The notes below the pieces were generated by a model that made no database searches, was not told where the DNA came from, and was given only the letters and a program-made list of their open reading frames with translations. Below, in pieces: positions 43,283 through 52,883 of a stretch of DNA of 64,000 nt. Location of the stretch: positions 124,001 to 188,000 of the forward strand of contig NZ_SSNI01000004.1 in assembly GCF_010015475.1 (NCBI RefSeq), in the 5' to 3' direction. Position numbers and translations under genes: made by a program. Every line of letters begins with the position of its first letter. Position 1 is the stretch's first letter. This DNA is from Pontibacter pamirensis. GTDB taxonomy: Bacteria > Bacteroidota > Bacteroidia > Cytophagales > Hymenobacteraceae.

Positions 43283-45109
43283 CTATTTTTTTGCTTTGCG
43301 TTTCAGCTGCTTTTTTTCTTCAGACTGGCGCATTGCTTCCTGCATGCGTTCTGCAAAAGAAGGACCTGATTTTTTCTTATCCTTGTTCTTCTCCTTATTC
43401 TCTTCCAGTTTCGCTCTCACTTTACCCTCATCCACAAACTTACGAATGGCAGCCTGCTGACCAAAGGTTACAATGTTAGAAACAAAGTAGTAGAATGACA
43501 GACCGGCAGGGAAGGAGTTCAGCACGAACATGAAGATGACCGGCATCAGGTAGGAGTAAAACTTCATCGGGCCCTGCATGGTGTTCACCTGGTTGTTTGA
43601 CCAGGTATACAGAATGGTAGAAGCCGTCATCAGGAGCGTAAACATACTTACGTGGTCGCCATAGAACGGAATCGTGAACGGCAGTCTGGCAAAAACATCG
43701 TAAGTTGAAAGGTCATTTGCCCACAGGAATGATTCTTGGCGCAGTTCGATTGAGTTTGGAAAGAAGTTAAACATCGCGAACAGGATAGGAATCTGCAGCA
43801 CCATCGGGATACAGCCACTCATCGGATTCACGCCCATCTCCTGGTAGAGCTTCATAGTATCCATCTGCGTCTTCTGCATGTCACCTTCATTGCGTTCTTT
43901 GATGGCGTCGATCTCTGGCTTCAGCACCTTCATCTTCGCCATCGACACATATGACTTATATGTAAGCGGGAAGAGGATAGTTTTAATGTAAAGCACCAGC
44001 AGCATAATAATAATACCGTAGTTGGTGATATAGTTCTCCAGGAAGTCAAAGGCAGGTATAATCAGCCATTTATTCACATAAGAGAAAATACCCCAGCCCA
44101 AGTCAAGATTTTTGTCGAAATCGTAGCCGATTTCCTTCAGGATGTTATAGTCATTAGGGCCGAAGTAGAACATAAATTCCCCCTCACCTGACAATACATC
44201 CTCTGTAGGTATCAGAATTTGGGAAGCCAGTGTTTTTACAACAGTGGTGTCAGCTACGTCTACAGAAGTTTCCAGCTTTGCGCCGGCAAACTGATTGCCT
44301 GCAATGATACCGGCCGTAAAGAAGTTCTGCTTGTTGGCTACCCATTTCAGCGGCTCCTCAACAGTCATAGTTTCTGTTTCCTCAGAAATAGAAAGGTAAT
44401 CGTAACCGTCTTCTGTTGTCGCAAAGTTTATGGTAGACTTGGCCCGGTTCTGCTTCAGGTCATGCTCCAACTGCTTTAGTCTGTCACTCCAGGTAAAGGT
44501 CATGGTGTTGCCGCTAACCACGTTATCCAGCCCCTCAAAGTTGAGCTTGTAGCCCATCATGAAGTTCTCGTCGTACAGCGTATACACCTGCTCAATATAC
44601 TGCCCTTTGCCTAGATCTGCCCTAAAAGTTATCGTCTTGCCAGATATGTTGTCTTCGCCCTGAACCTCTCTTACATCAGTGGCTGTAAAGTAAAGATCTG
44701 AAAGCTGAACAGTTTTACCATCGGTGGTGGTGAAGGCAAGATCTGTACTGCTGCTTTCGCTATCAAAGAGCACCAGCGTGTCGCCAAGGTATGACTTATA
44801 GTTTTTCAGCAGCACTTCTTCTACCTGCCCGCCTTTTGTGTTGAAAGTAACCTGAATGTTCTGGTTCTCTACGGATACAGTGTTTGCCTCGCCGGTTGCG
44901 GCAGCGCCAAAAGCACCCAGAGCAGATGCTCTGCGAGCCTGAACCAGAGAGTCGTCTTCCACAACTGCTGTCTGTTGCAGTTGTTCTACCTTGGCTGTGT
45001 CCTGAATGACCACTGCCTGCTGTTCCGGATCCGGACTCGAGAAGAAGAACGAGTAAGCCAGCAGCAGCACGGCAATCAATCCAAAGCCAATTGCTTGATT
45101 TCTATCCAT
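43283..45109 (-). CDS. yidC: membrane protein insertase YidC
   Basis: A 608-aa Oxa1/YidC insertase of the Gram-negative type. An N-terminal helix (IGFGLIAVLLLAYSFFF) is followed by a ~330-residue periplasmic beta domain. The insertase core at ~355-560 includes IIIMLLVLYIKTILFPLTYKSY, MGVNPMSGCIPMVLQIPIL and SYLMPVIFMFVLNSFPAGLSFYY (cited in parts). A long Lys/Glu-rich cytoplasmic tail ends the protein. It works alone or with SecYEG to insert inner-membrane proteins. It starts 28 bp after pyrG. Confidence 0.96.
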   Translation of the reverse strand: MDRNQAIGFGLIAVLLLAYSFFFSSPDPEQQAVVIQDTAKVEQLQQTAVVEDDSLVQARRASALGAFGAAATGEANTVSVENQNIQVTFNTKGGQVEEVLLKNYKSYLGDTLVLFDSESSSTDLAFTTTDGKTVQLSDLYFTATDVREVQGEDNISGKTITFRADLGKGQYIEQVYTLYDENFMMGYKLNFEGLDNVVSGNTMTFTWSDRLKQLEHDLKQNRAKSTINFATTEDGYDYLSISEETETMTVEEPLKWVANKQNFFTAGIIAGNQFAGAKLETSVDVADTTVVKTLASQILIPTEDVLSGEGEFMFYFGPNDYNILKEIGYDFDKNLDLGWGIFSYVNKWLIIPAFDFLENYITNYGIIIMLLVLYIKTILFPLTYKSYVSMAKMKVLKPEIDAIKERNEGDMQKTQMDTMKLYQEMGVNPMSGCIPMVLQIPILFAMFNFFPNSIELRQESFLWANDLSTYDVFARLPFTIPFYGDHVSMFTLLMTASTILYTWSNNQVNTMQGPMKFYSYLMPVIFMFVLNSFPAGLSFYYFVSNIVTFGQQAAIRKFVDEGKVRAKLEENKEKNKDKKKSGPSFAERMQEAMRQSEEKKQLKRKAKK

Positions 45110-45137
45110 TTACTGTAATTTGAAGTGTTATTTGTGC

Positions 45138-46751
45138 TTATTTAGATTTAGCGTAATTAATAGCCGCTTTTACAAACTTAACAAAAAGCGGGTGAGGGGT
45201 CAGCGCGGTGCTTTTTAATTCCGGATGATACTGTGCTGCCACAAACCAAGGGTGATGCTGCAGTTCAATTACCTCCACCAGGCCTGTGTCCGGGTTGATG
45301 CCAGAAGCAATCATACCAGCCTGCTCAAATGCCTCTAAGTACCTGTTGTTGAATTCATAACGGTGCCTATGGCGCTCTGTTACTTTTGCCTTCCCATAAA
45401 TAGAATAAGCCTTAGAACCTCTTTTTAGTTCACAGGTATAGGCTCCTAAGCGCATCGTTCCCCCCATCTGCGTTACCTGTTTCTGGTCTTCCATCATGTC
45501 GATAATCGGATGCGGTGTGTCCGGAAACATCTCGGTAGAGGCGGCACCCTCCAAGCCTAACACGTTTCTGGCAAACTCCACAGCGGCGCACTGCATACCC
45601 AGGCAAATACCCATAAACGGGATATTGTTTTCCCGCACAAAACGGATAGCCTCTAACTTTCCTGCAAAACCACGCTCTCCAAAGCCGGGAGCCACCAATA
45701 CGGCATCCATGTCTTTTAGCAAAGAGGCAACATTGTCGCAATTGAGGTTCTCAGACTGGAACCACTTAATGGTCACTTTGCACTCATTGGCAGATCCGGC
45801 ATGCACAAAAGACTCAATAATAGACTTGTAGGCATCCGGTAACTCTACATATTTACCTACCAAAGCAACATTTACCTCTGCGGTAGGGTTTTTTAAACGG
45901 CCTAAAAACTCTTTCCAACTGTCAAGGTTTGGCTCTATTCTGTGTGGCAGCTTCAGTTTGCTGATAACACGTTCATCCAGCTTTTCCTTGCGCATCAGCA
46001 AAGGCACGTCGTAAATGGTTTCAGCATCCAGAGACTCAATCACAGAGTTGGTCTTCACGTTACAGAACAAAGCGATCTTTTTGCGCATTTCAGCCGGTAT
46101 AGGGTGCTCTGAGCGGCACACCAGTATGTCCGGCTGCACACCAGCCTCCGACAGCGTCCGCACAGAGTGCTGTGTCGGCTTGGTTTTTAACTCGCCAGCT
46201 GCCCGCAGGTAAGGTACCAGTGTCAGGTGAATGACGGCTGTCTCGTGCACACCCAATTCCCAGCGCAACTGGCGCAAGGCCTCAATAAACGGCAGTGACT
46301 CGATGTCACCCACACAACCGCCTATTTCAGTAATCACAATGTCAAACTCCCCCGTCTGCCCTAACAACAGCATGCGGCGCTTAATCTCATCTGTGATATG
46401 CGGTATAACCTGTACTGTTTTGCCTAAGTAGGCTCCTTCACGCTCCCGCGTAATCACGTGGTTGTAAATGCGCCCGGTGGTCACGTTGTTAGCCTGTGAC
46501 GTAGGGGCATTCAGGAAGCGCTCATAGTGCCCAAGGTCCAGATCGGTTTCAGCGCCGTCTTCCGTTACAAAGCACTCACCGTGCTCGTAAGGGTTCAGCG
46601 TGCCCGGATCGATGTTGATGTAAGGGTCAAATTTCTGAATAGTTACAGCGAAGCCTCTTGCCTGAAGCAATTTAGCCAGAGAGGCAGAAATAATGCCTTT
46701 GCCAAGAGAGGACGTAACACCGCCTGTAACGAATATATATTTAGTAGCCAT
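45138..46751 (-). CDS. pyrG: CTP synthase
   Basis: A 537-aa PyrG that aminates UTP to CTP using glutamine. The N-terminal synthetase domain starts FVTGGVTSSLGKGIISASL with the P-loop, then DPYINIDPGTLNPYEHGE. The C-terminal glutaminase has the nucleophile cysteine in GICLGMQCAAVEFARN and His/Glu in QYHPELKS. First gene of a pyrG-yidC unit. A candidate -7 element lies 26 bp upstream. Confidence 0.97.
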   Translation of the reverse strand: MATKYIFVTGGVTSSLGKGIISASLAKLLQARGFAVTIQKFDPYINIDPGTLNPYEHGECFVTEDGAETDLDLGHYERFLNAPTSQANNVTTGRIYNHVITREREGAYLGKTVQVIPHITDEIKRRMLLLGQTGEFDIVITEIGGCVGDIESLPFIEALRQLRWELGVHETAVIHLTLVPYLRAAGELKTKPTQHSVRTLSEAGVQPDILVCRSEHPIPAEMRKKIALFCNVKTNSVIESLDAETIYDVPLLMRKEKLDERVISKLKLPHRIEPNLDSWKEFLGRLKNPTAEVNVALVGKYVELPDAYKSIIESFVHAGSANECKVTIKWFQSENLNCDNVASLLKDMDAVLVAPGFGERGFAGKLEAIRFVRENNIPFMGICLGMQCAAVEFARNVLGLEGAASTEMFPDTPHPIIDMMEDQKQVTQMGGTMRLGAYTCELKRGSKAYSIYGKAKVTERHRHRYEFNNRYLEAFEQAGMIASGINPDTGLVEVIELQHHPWFVAAQYHPELKSTALTPHPLFVKFVKAAINYAKSK

Positions 46752-46776
46752 AAGTTAGGGTAAGTCTTATGGACTG

Positions 46777-46784
46777 CAAAGGTA
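46777..46784 (-). promoter_or_regulatory. putative pyrG -7 element
   Basis: On the minus strand TACCTTTG, matching TAnnTTTG. The predicted transcript start is near 46770, a leader of about 20 nt. -33 box not clear. Confidence 0.45.
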
Positions 46785-46876
46785 CTGTAATAATTTGATT
46801 ATCCTGAAGATAAGCTAACAGATGTCGCCGCCCCTTAGGATATCTTTGTTAATATTCAAGCACTTTTATGCTATTA

Positions 46877-46926
46877 AAGCGGCATCTTAAATATATATTA
46901 AAAATTATATATTTAAGATGCCGCTT
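46877..46926. repeat. 21-bp perfect inverted repeat
   Basis: Arms 46877-46897 and 46906-46926 are exact reverse complements with an 8-nt AT loop. The outer ends are GC-rich (AAGCGGCATC) and the centre is AT. It lies between two divergent genes, so it is not an ordinary end-of-gene terminator, and neither flank has a T-run. Confidence 0.85.
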
Positions 46927-46973
46927 GTTGCTATGTTGGTTGTTTCCCGATGATTACGGAAATATATTTTGTA

Positions 46974-46981
46974 TATTTTTG
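46974..46981 (+). promoter_or_regulatory. putative -7 element for the barrel protein gene
   Basis: TATTTTTG matches TAnnTTTG, 88 bp before the ATG at 47070. The surroundings are AT-rich, so chance matches are likely. Confidence 0.3.
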
Positions 46982-47069
46982 TTACCATCAATTAATCTAT
47001 ATATTTACATCTGTTAATATCAATTCGTACTTATTATCATTAAGCCTTATTTAAATCGTTCGCTTGTCT

Positions 47070-47849
47070 ATGTTTTCCAAAACAAAATTTTTAACAGCGC
47101 TCGTCTTTTCTGTTTTGCTTACAGCAATTCATGTGGAGGCACAGACATACTCTTCTAAATCTAAACGAAGCAGCTACAAACGAAGGTCCGATACAGGAGT
47201 AGTGCTGGTGGCCGGTGCCGGTGTATCAGTCTTAAACAGCGACAACAGAGTGCATGATTTTCAGGGAGAAGGATTAGGCCCGCTCAGGAACAATGGCTTG
47301 GGGCAAAATTACAACCTAGGTATTATGTATAGAATGTCTCCTATGATAAGCTTGCTTGGCAGTTTGGATTATCATGGGTTTAAAGCCGCTGAAGGGATGG
47401 ATACTGACGAATCATATAATGTTGCTTTCAGATCACAAGCTTACATCGCTTCTGGATCTGTGGTTGTAAACCTGGTTAACCGTTACAGTGGCAGAAGTGC
47501 GAAGCTAGTGATTCCTTACATAAAAGCTGGTTTTGGCGCAGCAAGTTATTCAGCTTCGTCTTTTCTGGTTGGCGATGGAGGTAAAGAAATTAAGCTCTCC
47601 AATTTAAGGGGTTATCCTGCTCTTGCTGCTGTTGTACCTGTAGGAGCAGGTTTGGATTTTCGCTTTTCCAGCGCCATTAGTGTCTCGCCGGAAGTATCAT
47701 TTAATTTAACTTCTACGGATTATCTTGATAACATGCCTGATGAGGTTGGTGCTTTTGGGAAAAACGATCACTTTATTAATGCCTCGATTAAAGTTTTTTA
47801 CACACCAGACGCTAGAAAATACGTTTACAAGAAAAAAAGACAGTATTAG
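47070..47849 (+). CDS. outer-membrane beta-barrel-like protein
   Basis: 259 aa from ATG 47070 (a TTG two codons earlier is possible). The signal peptide is FLTALVFSVLLTAIHVEA with likely cleavage before QTYSS. The mature part begins with a basic Ser/Lys/Arg segment, then alternating strands with Gly and aromatic residues (GVVLVAGAGVSVLNS, YNLGIMYRMSPMISLLGSL, VVPVGAGLDFRFSSAISVSP). This is the pattern of small OmpA/OmpW-like barrels. The C-terminus ends in a basic KKKRQY rather than Phe. Function unknown. Confidence 0.78.
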   Translation: MFSKTKFLTALVFSVLLTAIHVEAQTYSSKSKRSSYKRRSDTGVVLVAGAGVSVLNSDNRVHDFQGEGLGPLRNNGLGQNYNLGIMYRMSPMISLLGSLDYHGFKAAEGMDTDESYNVAFRSQAYIASGSVVVNLVNRYSGRSAKLVIPYIKAGFGAASYSASSFLVGDGGKEIKLSNLRGYPALAAVVPVGAGLDFRFSSAISVSPEVSFNLTSTDYLDNMPDEVGAFGKNDHFINASIKVFYTPDARKYVYKKKRQY

Positions 47850-48046
47850 ACTTCATAGAGCTCATACACATATACTTAGTGCTGCTTTACCAGAACAGAT
47901 GCCCTGAGAGTTCATTTTAAAGATTTTATTGAAGCCGCTCTGTTGTTTCTTTTGATCAGTATACTTTAGAAAAAACGCAGCTGCTGCTGCGAATGCAAGC
48001 ACTTGCAGAATCAATTGATAATTTCAGAGTCAGTTCCAAACCTTAT

Positions 48047-48093
48047 ATAAAAAGAATAGCCCCGGTCAATCTGGTCGGGGCTATTCTTTTTAT
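48047..48093. terminator. bidirectional terminator between the barrel and metalloprotease genes
   Basis: An 18-bp perfect stem (48047-48064 with 48076-48093) with a GCCCCG core and A/T-rich base, 11-nt loop, between convergent genes. It is ~200 bp past the barrel stop, 21 bp past the protease stop. Confidence 0.85.
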
Positions 48094-48114
48094 GACTCTT
48101 AAATTAGTATGTGC

Positions 48115-50607
48115 TTAACTCTTTGGGTCGAGAATCGCGTCGATGCGTACAAGCGCATCCTGCAGGTGATACTTCGTCATGGTGTCTTTGGTCTTAGCGA
48201 TAGAACCTTTTATCTGGTTACGCAGCAGGTTCAGTTCGCCCCGTACCATCGGACGTATATCAGATTGTGACACGTTGATAGGCGTAGCACCCATAAATGC
48301 ACGTGCTCTGCCTGTTACTGCAGTCGGCTCTTCTTTCATCAGGTACTCCATGCGCTCGATATAGCCACGCTGCAAGTTGCGGCGATACATGTCGATTGCC
48401 TTGCCTGAGGCAATTTCTGACCAGATGCCGGAGCGCAAATCAGCCATCATCTCTGGAAGGGTATAGGTTTTGTCACCTAACATTGCCTGCGCTTCGAGTA
48501 CACGCGCCATTCGGCCCGGTTCCAGCACATTGTTGAGCACACTCACCTGTGCATTCCGCACACGGTCTACTGTGCCGGCAGATTCGATCTTACGCAGGAT
48601 GTTTTCATCCAGCATCCAGATTGGAGTCGCGAAGCTCTGCTCATTCAGGAACTTCATAGCGCGCTGCTGCTTTTCCTTTGGCACCGTACTGTATACATCG
48701 CCTTTCTGGTCGTAGGTCTTATAATTTTCATACACCCCGCCGATGTTGCTGGTCACATGCCCCATATAACGGTTCCACTGGCCCAGCACCTGCAGGTACA
48801 TTTCCTGCAGGTCAGCATAGTCTTTATTATCCTCCGCTGTCCAAGTAATCAGGTTCGGCACGATGCGCTTCAGGTTGGCAATGCCATAGGTGCTGGCCTT
48901 CATCGCATCGTCACTCAGGTCTTCTGTCTGCGAAGAAGGGTCAGTTGGGCGGCCCATCTGGCGGCCAAAGCGGTACATTGGGTCATTTTCATGTGCCTTA
49001 ATCCAGGAGGCTAGTTTTTCAGTGTTATCTGAGCCATTCTTTTCTGGGAAATAGGAGTACCCCCATTTCACGGCATATTTATCATACACGCCAATGGCAG
49101 GCATCAGGGCAACACCTTTGTCTTCCGGCTGCGCCACATAGTTAAAGCGGGCATAGTCCATAATGGAAGGGGCCGTGCCCATTGTTTTAGTAAACTCAGC
49201 GTCACGCAGCTTTTCTACCGGGTAGGCGGCACTGGAGCCCATGTTGTGTGGCAAACCTAATGTATGGCCTACCTCGTGTGCGGCCACAAATCGGATTAAC
49301 TCACCCATTACTTCATCCTTAAACTTCACACCACGTGCATCAGGGTTAACGGCAGCTGTCTGAATAAAATACCAGTTGCGGAGCAGGTTCATCACGTTGT
49401 GGTACCAGCCGATGTCGCTTTCCAGGATTTCACCGGAACGGGGATCATGCACATTAGGGCCATAGGCGTTCTGCGTCTCAGAAGAGAAATAGCGGATAAC
49501 GGAGTAACGCACATCTTCCGGGCTGAACTCCGGGTCTTCCTCATAAGAAGGCGGGTCTTTAGCCACAATCGCATTTTTGAAGCCTGCTGCCTCAAAAGCT
49601 CTGTTCCAGTCCTGCACCCCCTGCTTCAGGTATGGGCGCCATTTCATTGGGGTGGCCGGATCGATATAGTATACAATCTGCTTCTTCGGCTCTACCAGTT
49701 CGCCACGGGCATAGGCAGCCTCGTCTTTTGGCTCCAGTCTCCAGCGCACAATATACTTGCGGGCAGCGGCACGCTGCTCGTCCGTACCATAGTCTGTCTG
49801 GGAAATAGTAAAAAACCCGACACGCTGATCAAATTTACGGGCAGCCATCGGAGTCTCGGGTAGCAACACCATCGAGTGGTTCAGTTCCACTGATATAGTT
49901 CCGGTTGAAGAGTTTGATGGAGCATCCGTTGCGTCATACGTCATCAGAGAACGCGCCTCAATGTTCAGCGGGAAGCTTTTTACGCTTTCTATAAAGGAAC
50001 GCTTGTCATCAAGTTTCTTTACTTTATACTTTTCACGCGTGTCTTTATCCAGACCAAGGGCAGGTACATCTTTAGAAAAGAAGTCTGTCACCTCTACCAC
50101 TTGCGTTCCCTCACCAAAGGCTTTAATATCAAACGCCTGTACCACAGGGGCTAAGTTTGAGTTCTGTACAGAACGGAAAATTTCAAGGGTGTCAGCGGCA
50201 ACATTTTCTGTCGAGATAACCCGGAGCAGCACACGGTTTCCTTTTTTCTCCCAGCGCAGCATCTGTGTGTTCAGTTCTTCACCGCCGTAGCCAACGTTAT
50301 TTGCCGTTTTGGCAATGCGGCTCACCATCAGCATGTCGCGGTTCAGGAGCGTGTCAGGTATTTCATAAAAATACTTTTCATCGATATGGTGTACCTTAAA
50401 GAGGCCATCATCAGTGACCGCTTTGGCTGTTATCACCTCGACATAGGCCTTTGGAGAACCGTCATCTTTTTTAGTGGGTGAAGCCGCAGTAGCCTCTTGC
50501 TTGGCTTTGTTTTTTTTCTTGTCTTTCTGGGCTGTGGCCGGTGAGGCTAGTGTACAACCCGTCAGCAGCAAGGCCACTATGGGCGCATAGTGTAGTTTTT
50601 TTTGCAT
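48115..50607 (-). CDS. zinc-dependent metalloprotease (DUF5117/DUF4953 type), lipoprotein
   Basis: 830 aa. An N-terminal signal has a lipobox (LLLTGC, Cys18) followed by an Ala/Lys-rich linker. Early beta-rich domain (~50-320) includes NVGYGGEELNTQ and VELNHSMVLLPETPMAARKFDQ (cited in part). The zinc site is HEVGHTLGLPHN with His444, Glu445, His448 and His454 (metzincin-like spacing), and a downstream APSIMDYARFNYVAQ likely forms the Met-turn. A helical C-terminal region follows. Probably degrades peptides at the cell surface or periplasm. A paralogue lies at 55076-57523. Confidence 0.9.
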   Translation of the reverse strand: MQKKLHYAPIVALLLTGCTLASPATAQKDKKKNKAKQEATAASPTKKDDGSPKAYVEVITAKAVTDDGLFKVHHIDEKYFYEIPDTLLNRDMLMVSRIAKTANNVGYGGEELNTQMLRWEKKGNRVLLRVISTENVAADTLEIFRSVQNSNLAPVVQAFDIKAFGEGTQVVEVTDFFSKDVPALGLDKDTREKYKVKKLDDKRSFIESVKSFPLNIEARSLMTYDATDAPSNSSTGTISVELNHSMVLLPETPMAARKFDQRVGFFTISQTDYGTDEQRAAARKYIVRWRLEPKDEAAYARGELVEPKKQIVYYIDPATPMKWRPYLKQGVQDWNRAFEAAGFKNAIVAKDPPSYEEDPEFSPEDVRYSVIRYFSSETQNAYGPNVHDPRSGEILESDIGWYHNVMNLLRNWYFIQTAAVNPDARGVKFKDEVMGELIRFVAAHEVGHTLGLPHNMGSSAAYPVEKLRDAEFTKTMGTAPSIMDYARFNYVAQPEDKGVALMPAIGVYDKYAVKWGYSYFPEKNGSDNTEKLASWIKAHENDPMYRFGRQMGRPTDPSSQTEDLSDDAMKASTYGIANLKRIVPNLITWTAEDNKDYADLQEMYLQVLGQWNRYMGHVTSNIGGVYENYKTYDQKGDVYSTVPKEKQQRAMKFLNEQSFATPIWMLDENILRKIESAGTVDRVRNAQVSVLNNVLEPGRMARVLEAQAMLGDKTYTLPEMMADLRSGIWSEIASGKAIDMYRRNLQRGYIERMEYLMKEEPTAVTGRARAFMGATPINVSQSDIRPMVRGELNLLRNQIKGSIAKTKDTMTKYHLQDALVRIDAILDPKS

Positions 50608-50809
50608 CAGGTTAAATTAAACAGGTTTGATAGGTAAAGTTTTTCGAAAATAGAGATTTGTACTGAAACTTCTACAGCAGGTGCAGCTTTTCTTAAGACT
50701 GCAGACTGGGAAGAAGGTTTAATAGAGGTTTATATATAACTGTTTTTGTCTGAAATATGGACAATAAGCTGGTGTTGCTTAGGCACATGCAGCCACGGAT
50801 TTGCTTGTG

Positions 50810-51889
50810 CTAGAACTCTATTGTTAGTTGATAGCCCTCCTGTTTATCGTGCTGGTAAAGGAGAGACGACACGGCTATACCAAGCAGGCGCACCGGGTAA
50901 GCCGGGAGTTGCGGGGTACGCAGCAGGTCACGTGCAATGGTAAAGATGGCATCAGCTGAACTGAACTCGCTGAGGTAGGTTTTGCTGCGGGTGTTCAGGG
51001 TAAAATCAAAATACTTAATTTTAACTGTTACCGTTTTGGCTGTGGCTTTCAGGCGCGCCATATCATGGGCAACTTCCTCTGCCAGGTATTGCAGGCGCTC
51101 CAACATGTCGGACTCTTCCGTCAGGTCGGCATCAAACGTACGCTCCGAACCAATTGATTTGCGGACACGGTGTGGCTGCACCTCACGCTCGTCATGGGCG
51201 CGGGAAATACGGTAGTAGTAGCGCCCCACTTTGCCGAAGTTGCGCACCAGTTCTTCCTCCGAACGCTGCCGCAGATCGGCACCCGTTACAATCCCCATGC
51301 TTTGCATTTTGGCCGCTGTCACTTTGCCTATGCCATGAAACTTATCGATGGACAGGCCTGCAACAATTTCTTCGGCTTTATCAGGTGTGATAAGAGTGAA
51401 ACCGTTTGGCTTGTCCATGTCGGAAGCCAGTTTGGCCAGAAATTTATTGTAGGAGACACCTGCTGAAGCAGTTAACCCGGTTACCTCTGCAATACGCGCT
51501 TTTATCTCTTTGGCGATGATGCTGGCAGAGGGCATGCCAATTTTGTTTTCCGTCACGTCCAGGTACGCTTCATCCAGCGACAGCGGCTCCACCAGGTCGG
51601 TATAGGAAAAGAAGATTTCCCTGATCTGCCGAGACACCTTACTGTATACCTCGAACCGGGGCTTTACAAAAATGAGCTGCGGGCAACGTTGTGCTGCTAT
51701 CTTAGAAGCCAGCGCTGAATGCACGCCGAACCTGCGGGCCTCGTAACTGGCTGCTGCCACCACACCACGCTCTCTCGAACCACCCACCGCCACAGGCTTT
51801 CCGCGCAGTTCAGGATTGTCGCGCTGCTCCACCGACGCAAAAAAAGCGTCCATGTCCACATGAATTATCTTTCGAATTGCTTGACTCAA
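50810..51889 (-). CDS. dinB: DNA polymerase IV
   Basis: A 359-aa Y-family translesion polymerase. Catalytic acids: Asp12 (with Asp14) in HVDMDAFFASVEQ, and Asp106/Glu107 in SLDEAYLDVTE. YEARRFGVHSALAS is the nucleotide-binding loop, then helix-hairpin-helix FHGIGKVTAAKMQSMG and the little-finger domain. The C-terminus ends QLTIEF, a plausible sliding-clamp-binding peptide. It is divergent from a DJ-1/PfpI gene (111 bp). Confidence 0.96.
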   Translation of the reverse strand: MSQAIRKIIHVDMDAFFASVEQRDNPELRGKPVAVGGSRERGVVAAASYEARRFGVHSALASKIAAQRCPQLIFVKPRFEVYSKVSRQIREIFFSYTDLVEPLSLDEAYLDVTENKIGMPSASIIAKEIKARIAEVTGLTASAGVSYNKFLAKLASDMDKPNGFTLITPDKAEEIVAGLSIDKFHGIGKVTAAKMQSMGIVTGADLRQRSEEELVRNFGKVGRYYYRISRAHDEREVQPHRVRKSIGSERTFDADLTEESDMLERLQYLAEEVAHDMARLKATAKTVTVKIKYFDFTLNTRSKTYLSEFSSADAIFTIARDLLRTPQLPAYPVRLLGIAVSSLLYQHDKQEGYQLTIEF

Positions 51890-51906
51890 GATGTCAGTTT
51901 AAGTAG

Positions 51907-51914
51907 CAAAGTTA
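51907..51914 (-). promoter_or_regulatory. putative dinB -7 element
   Basis: On the minus strand TAACTTTG, matching TAnnTTTG, 18 bp upstream of the dinB start. I do not see an SOS-type palindrome next to it. Confidence 0.4.
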
Positions 51915-52000
51915 CAAATAATGGCCATTTTACTAGCCGGCTTATAAACAGTAGGCAGTGCCACCGTATACCATACAAAAAACAAGAGATTAACCTTTAA

Positions 52001-52693
52001 ATGAATAAAGCTATGAAAGTACTTTTTGTATTAACATCCCATGATAAACTCGGAGATACAGGACATAAAACCGGTTTCTGGATTGAAGAATTTGCCGCTC
52101 CATATTATGTACTATCCGATGCAGACATAGACATCACGTTGGCATCACCGGCAGGAGGGAAGCCCCCGGTTGACCCAAGCAGCGAGGCACCCGGAGCACA
52201 GACGGAGGCTACGAACCGATTTAATGACGATAAGGATTTACAGGAGAAACTTTCAAAAACAGTGAAGCTCAGCGAAGTGAAGGCAGATGATTTTGATGCT
52301 GTTTTTTACCCTGGAGGACATGGGCCTCTTTGGGACCTGACAAATAATGAAGATTCTATTCGGCTTATTGAATCCTTTGCGAAGCAGAAGAAACCAATTG
52401 CTGCGGTGTGTCATGCACCGGCTGTATTTGCAAAAGTGAAAGGGGGAGACGGAGAGCCTTTGGTAAAAGGAAAAAATGTGACCGGGTTTACCAACACAGA
52501 AGAAGAGGCTGTGAAACTGACGGACGTAGTACCGTTTTTACTGGAGGATAAGCTGAAAGAGCTGGGAGGCAACTACTCGAAGGTAGAAGACTGGCAGCCG
52601 CACATAGTGCGCGATGGCATCCTGATTACAGGTCAGAATCCTGCTTCTTCAGAAGGGGCAGCTGAAGAACTGCTCAAACTGATGACAATATAG
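52001..52693 (+). CDS. DJ-1/PfpI family protein (type 1 glutamine amidotransferase-like)
   Basis: A 230-aa class I GATase-like domain. The nucleophile elbow is AAVCHAPA with Cys137-His138, and the acidic partner is likely Glu29/Glu30 in GFWIEEFAAPY. VFYPGGHGPLWDL and TGFTNTEEEAV are family landmarks of the HchA/YDR533C-like group, some of which act as glyoxalase III or protein deglycase-type enzymes. The start could instead be the Met at 52013. Two-hairpin-free leader; a strong terminator lies 18 bp downstream. Confidence 0.9.
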   Translation: MNKAMKVLFVLTSHDKLGDTGHKTGFWIEEFAAPYYVLSDADIDITLASPAGGKPPVDPSSEAPGAQTEATNRFNDDKDLQEKLSKTVKLSEVKADDFDAVFYPGGHGPLWDLTNNEDSIRLIESFAKQKKPIAAVCHAPAVFAKVKGGDGEPLVKGKNVTGFTNTEEEAVKLTDVVPFLLEDKLKELGGNYSKVEDWQPHIVRDGILITGQNPASSEGAAEELLKLMTI

Positions 52694-52711
52694 CCTCTTT
52701 CTGACATAGTT

Positions 52712-52765
52712 CTTAACTTAAAACCCCACCCGCTATTAAATTTCCAGGTGGGGTTTTAAGTTAAG
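52712..52765 (+). terminator. terminator after the DJ-1/PfpI gene
   Basis: A 19-bp perfect stem (52712-52730 with 52747-52765) containing AAAACCCCACC/GGTGGGGTTTT, 16-nt loop. Confidence 0.85.
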
Positions 52766-52838
52766 GAGCTGAATTTTTCCCATAGTTAAAAGTGCAGAAG
52801 GTATGCGTTTTTCTTTACCCGTTTTCCAACAAACCCCT

Positions 52839-52846
52839 TACTTTTG
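52839..52846 (+). promoter_or_regulatory. putative cysM -7 element
   Basis: TACTTTTG matches TAnnTTTG, 37 bp upstream of the cysM ATG. A TTTA at 52814-52817 is near the -33 position but imperfect. Confidence 0.45.
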
Positions 52847-52883
52847 TGGTTAAGGACAATAGCACATAACATAAGCAACACAA

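Larger units (their letters stand above)
46752..47069. other. 318-bp divergent intergenic region
   Basis: Contains the pyrG -7 element (46777-46784), a 21-bp perfect hairpin (46877-46926) and a candidate -7 element for the barrel gene (46974-46981). Very AT-rich; no reading frame. Confidence 0.6.

Noticed and set aside
45430-45741. 103-aa Arg/Cys-rich frame inside pyrG
   Set aside because: Out-of-frame shadow within a strongly conserved gene.
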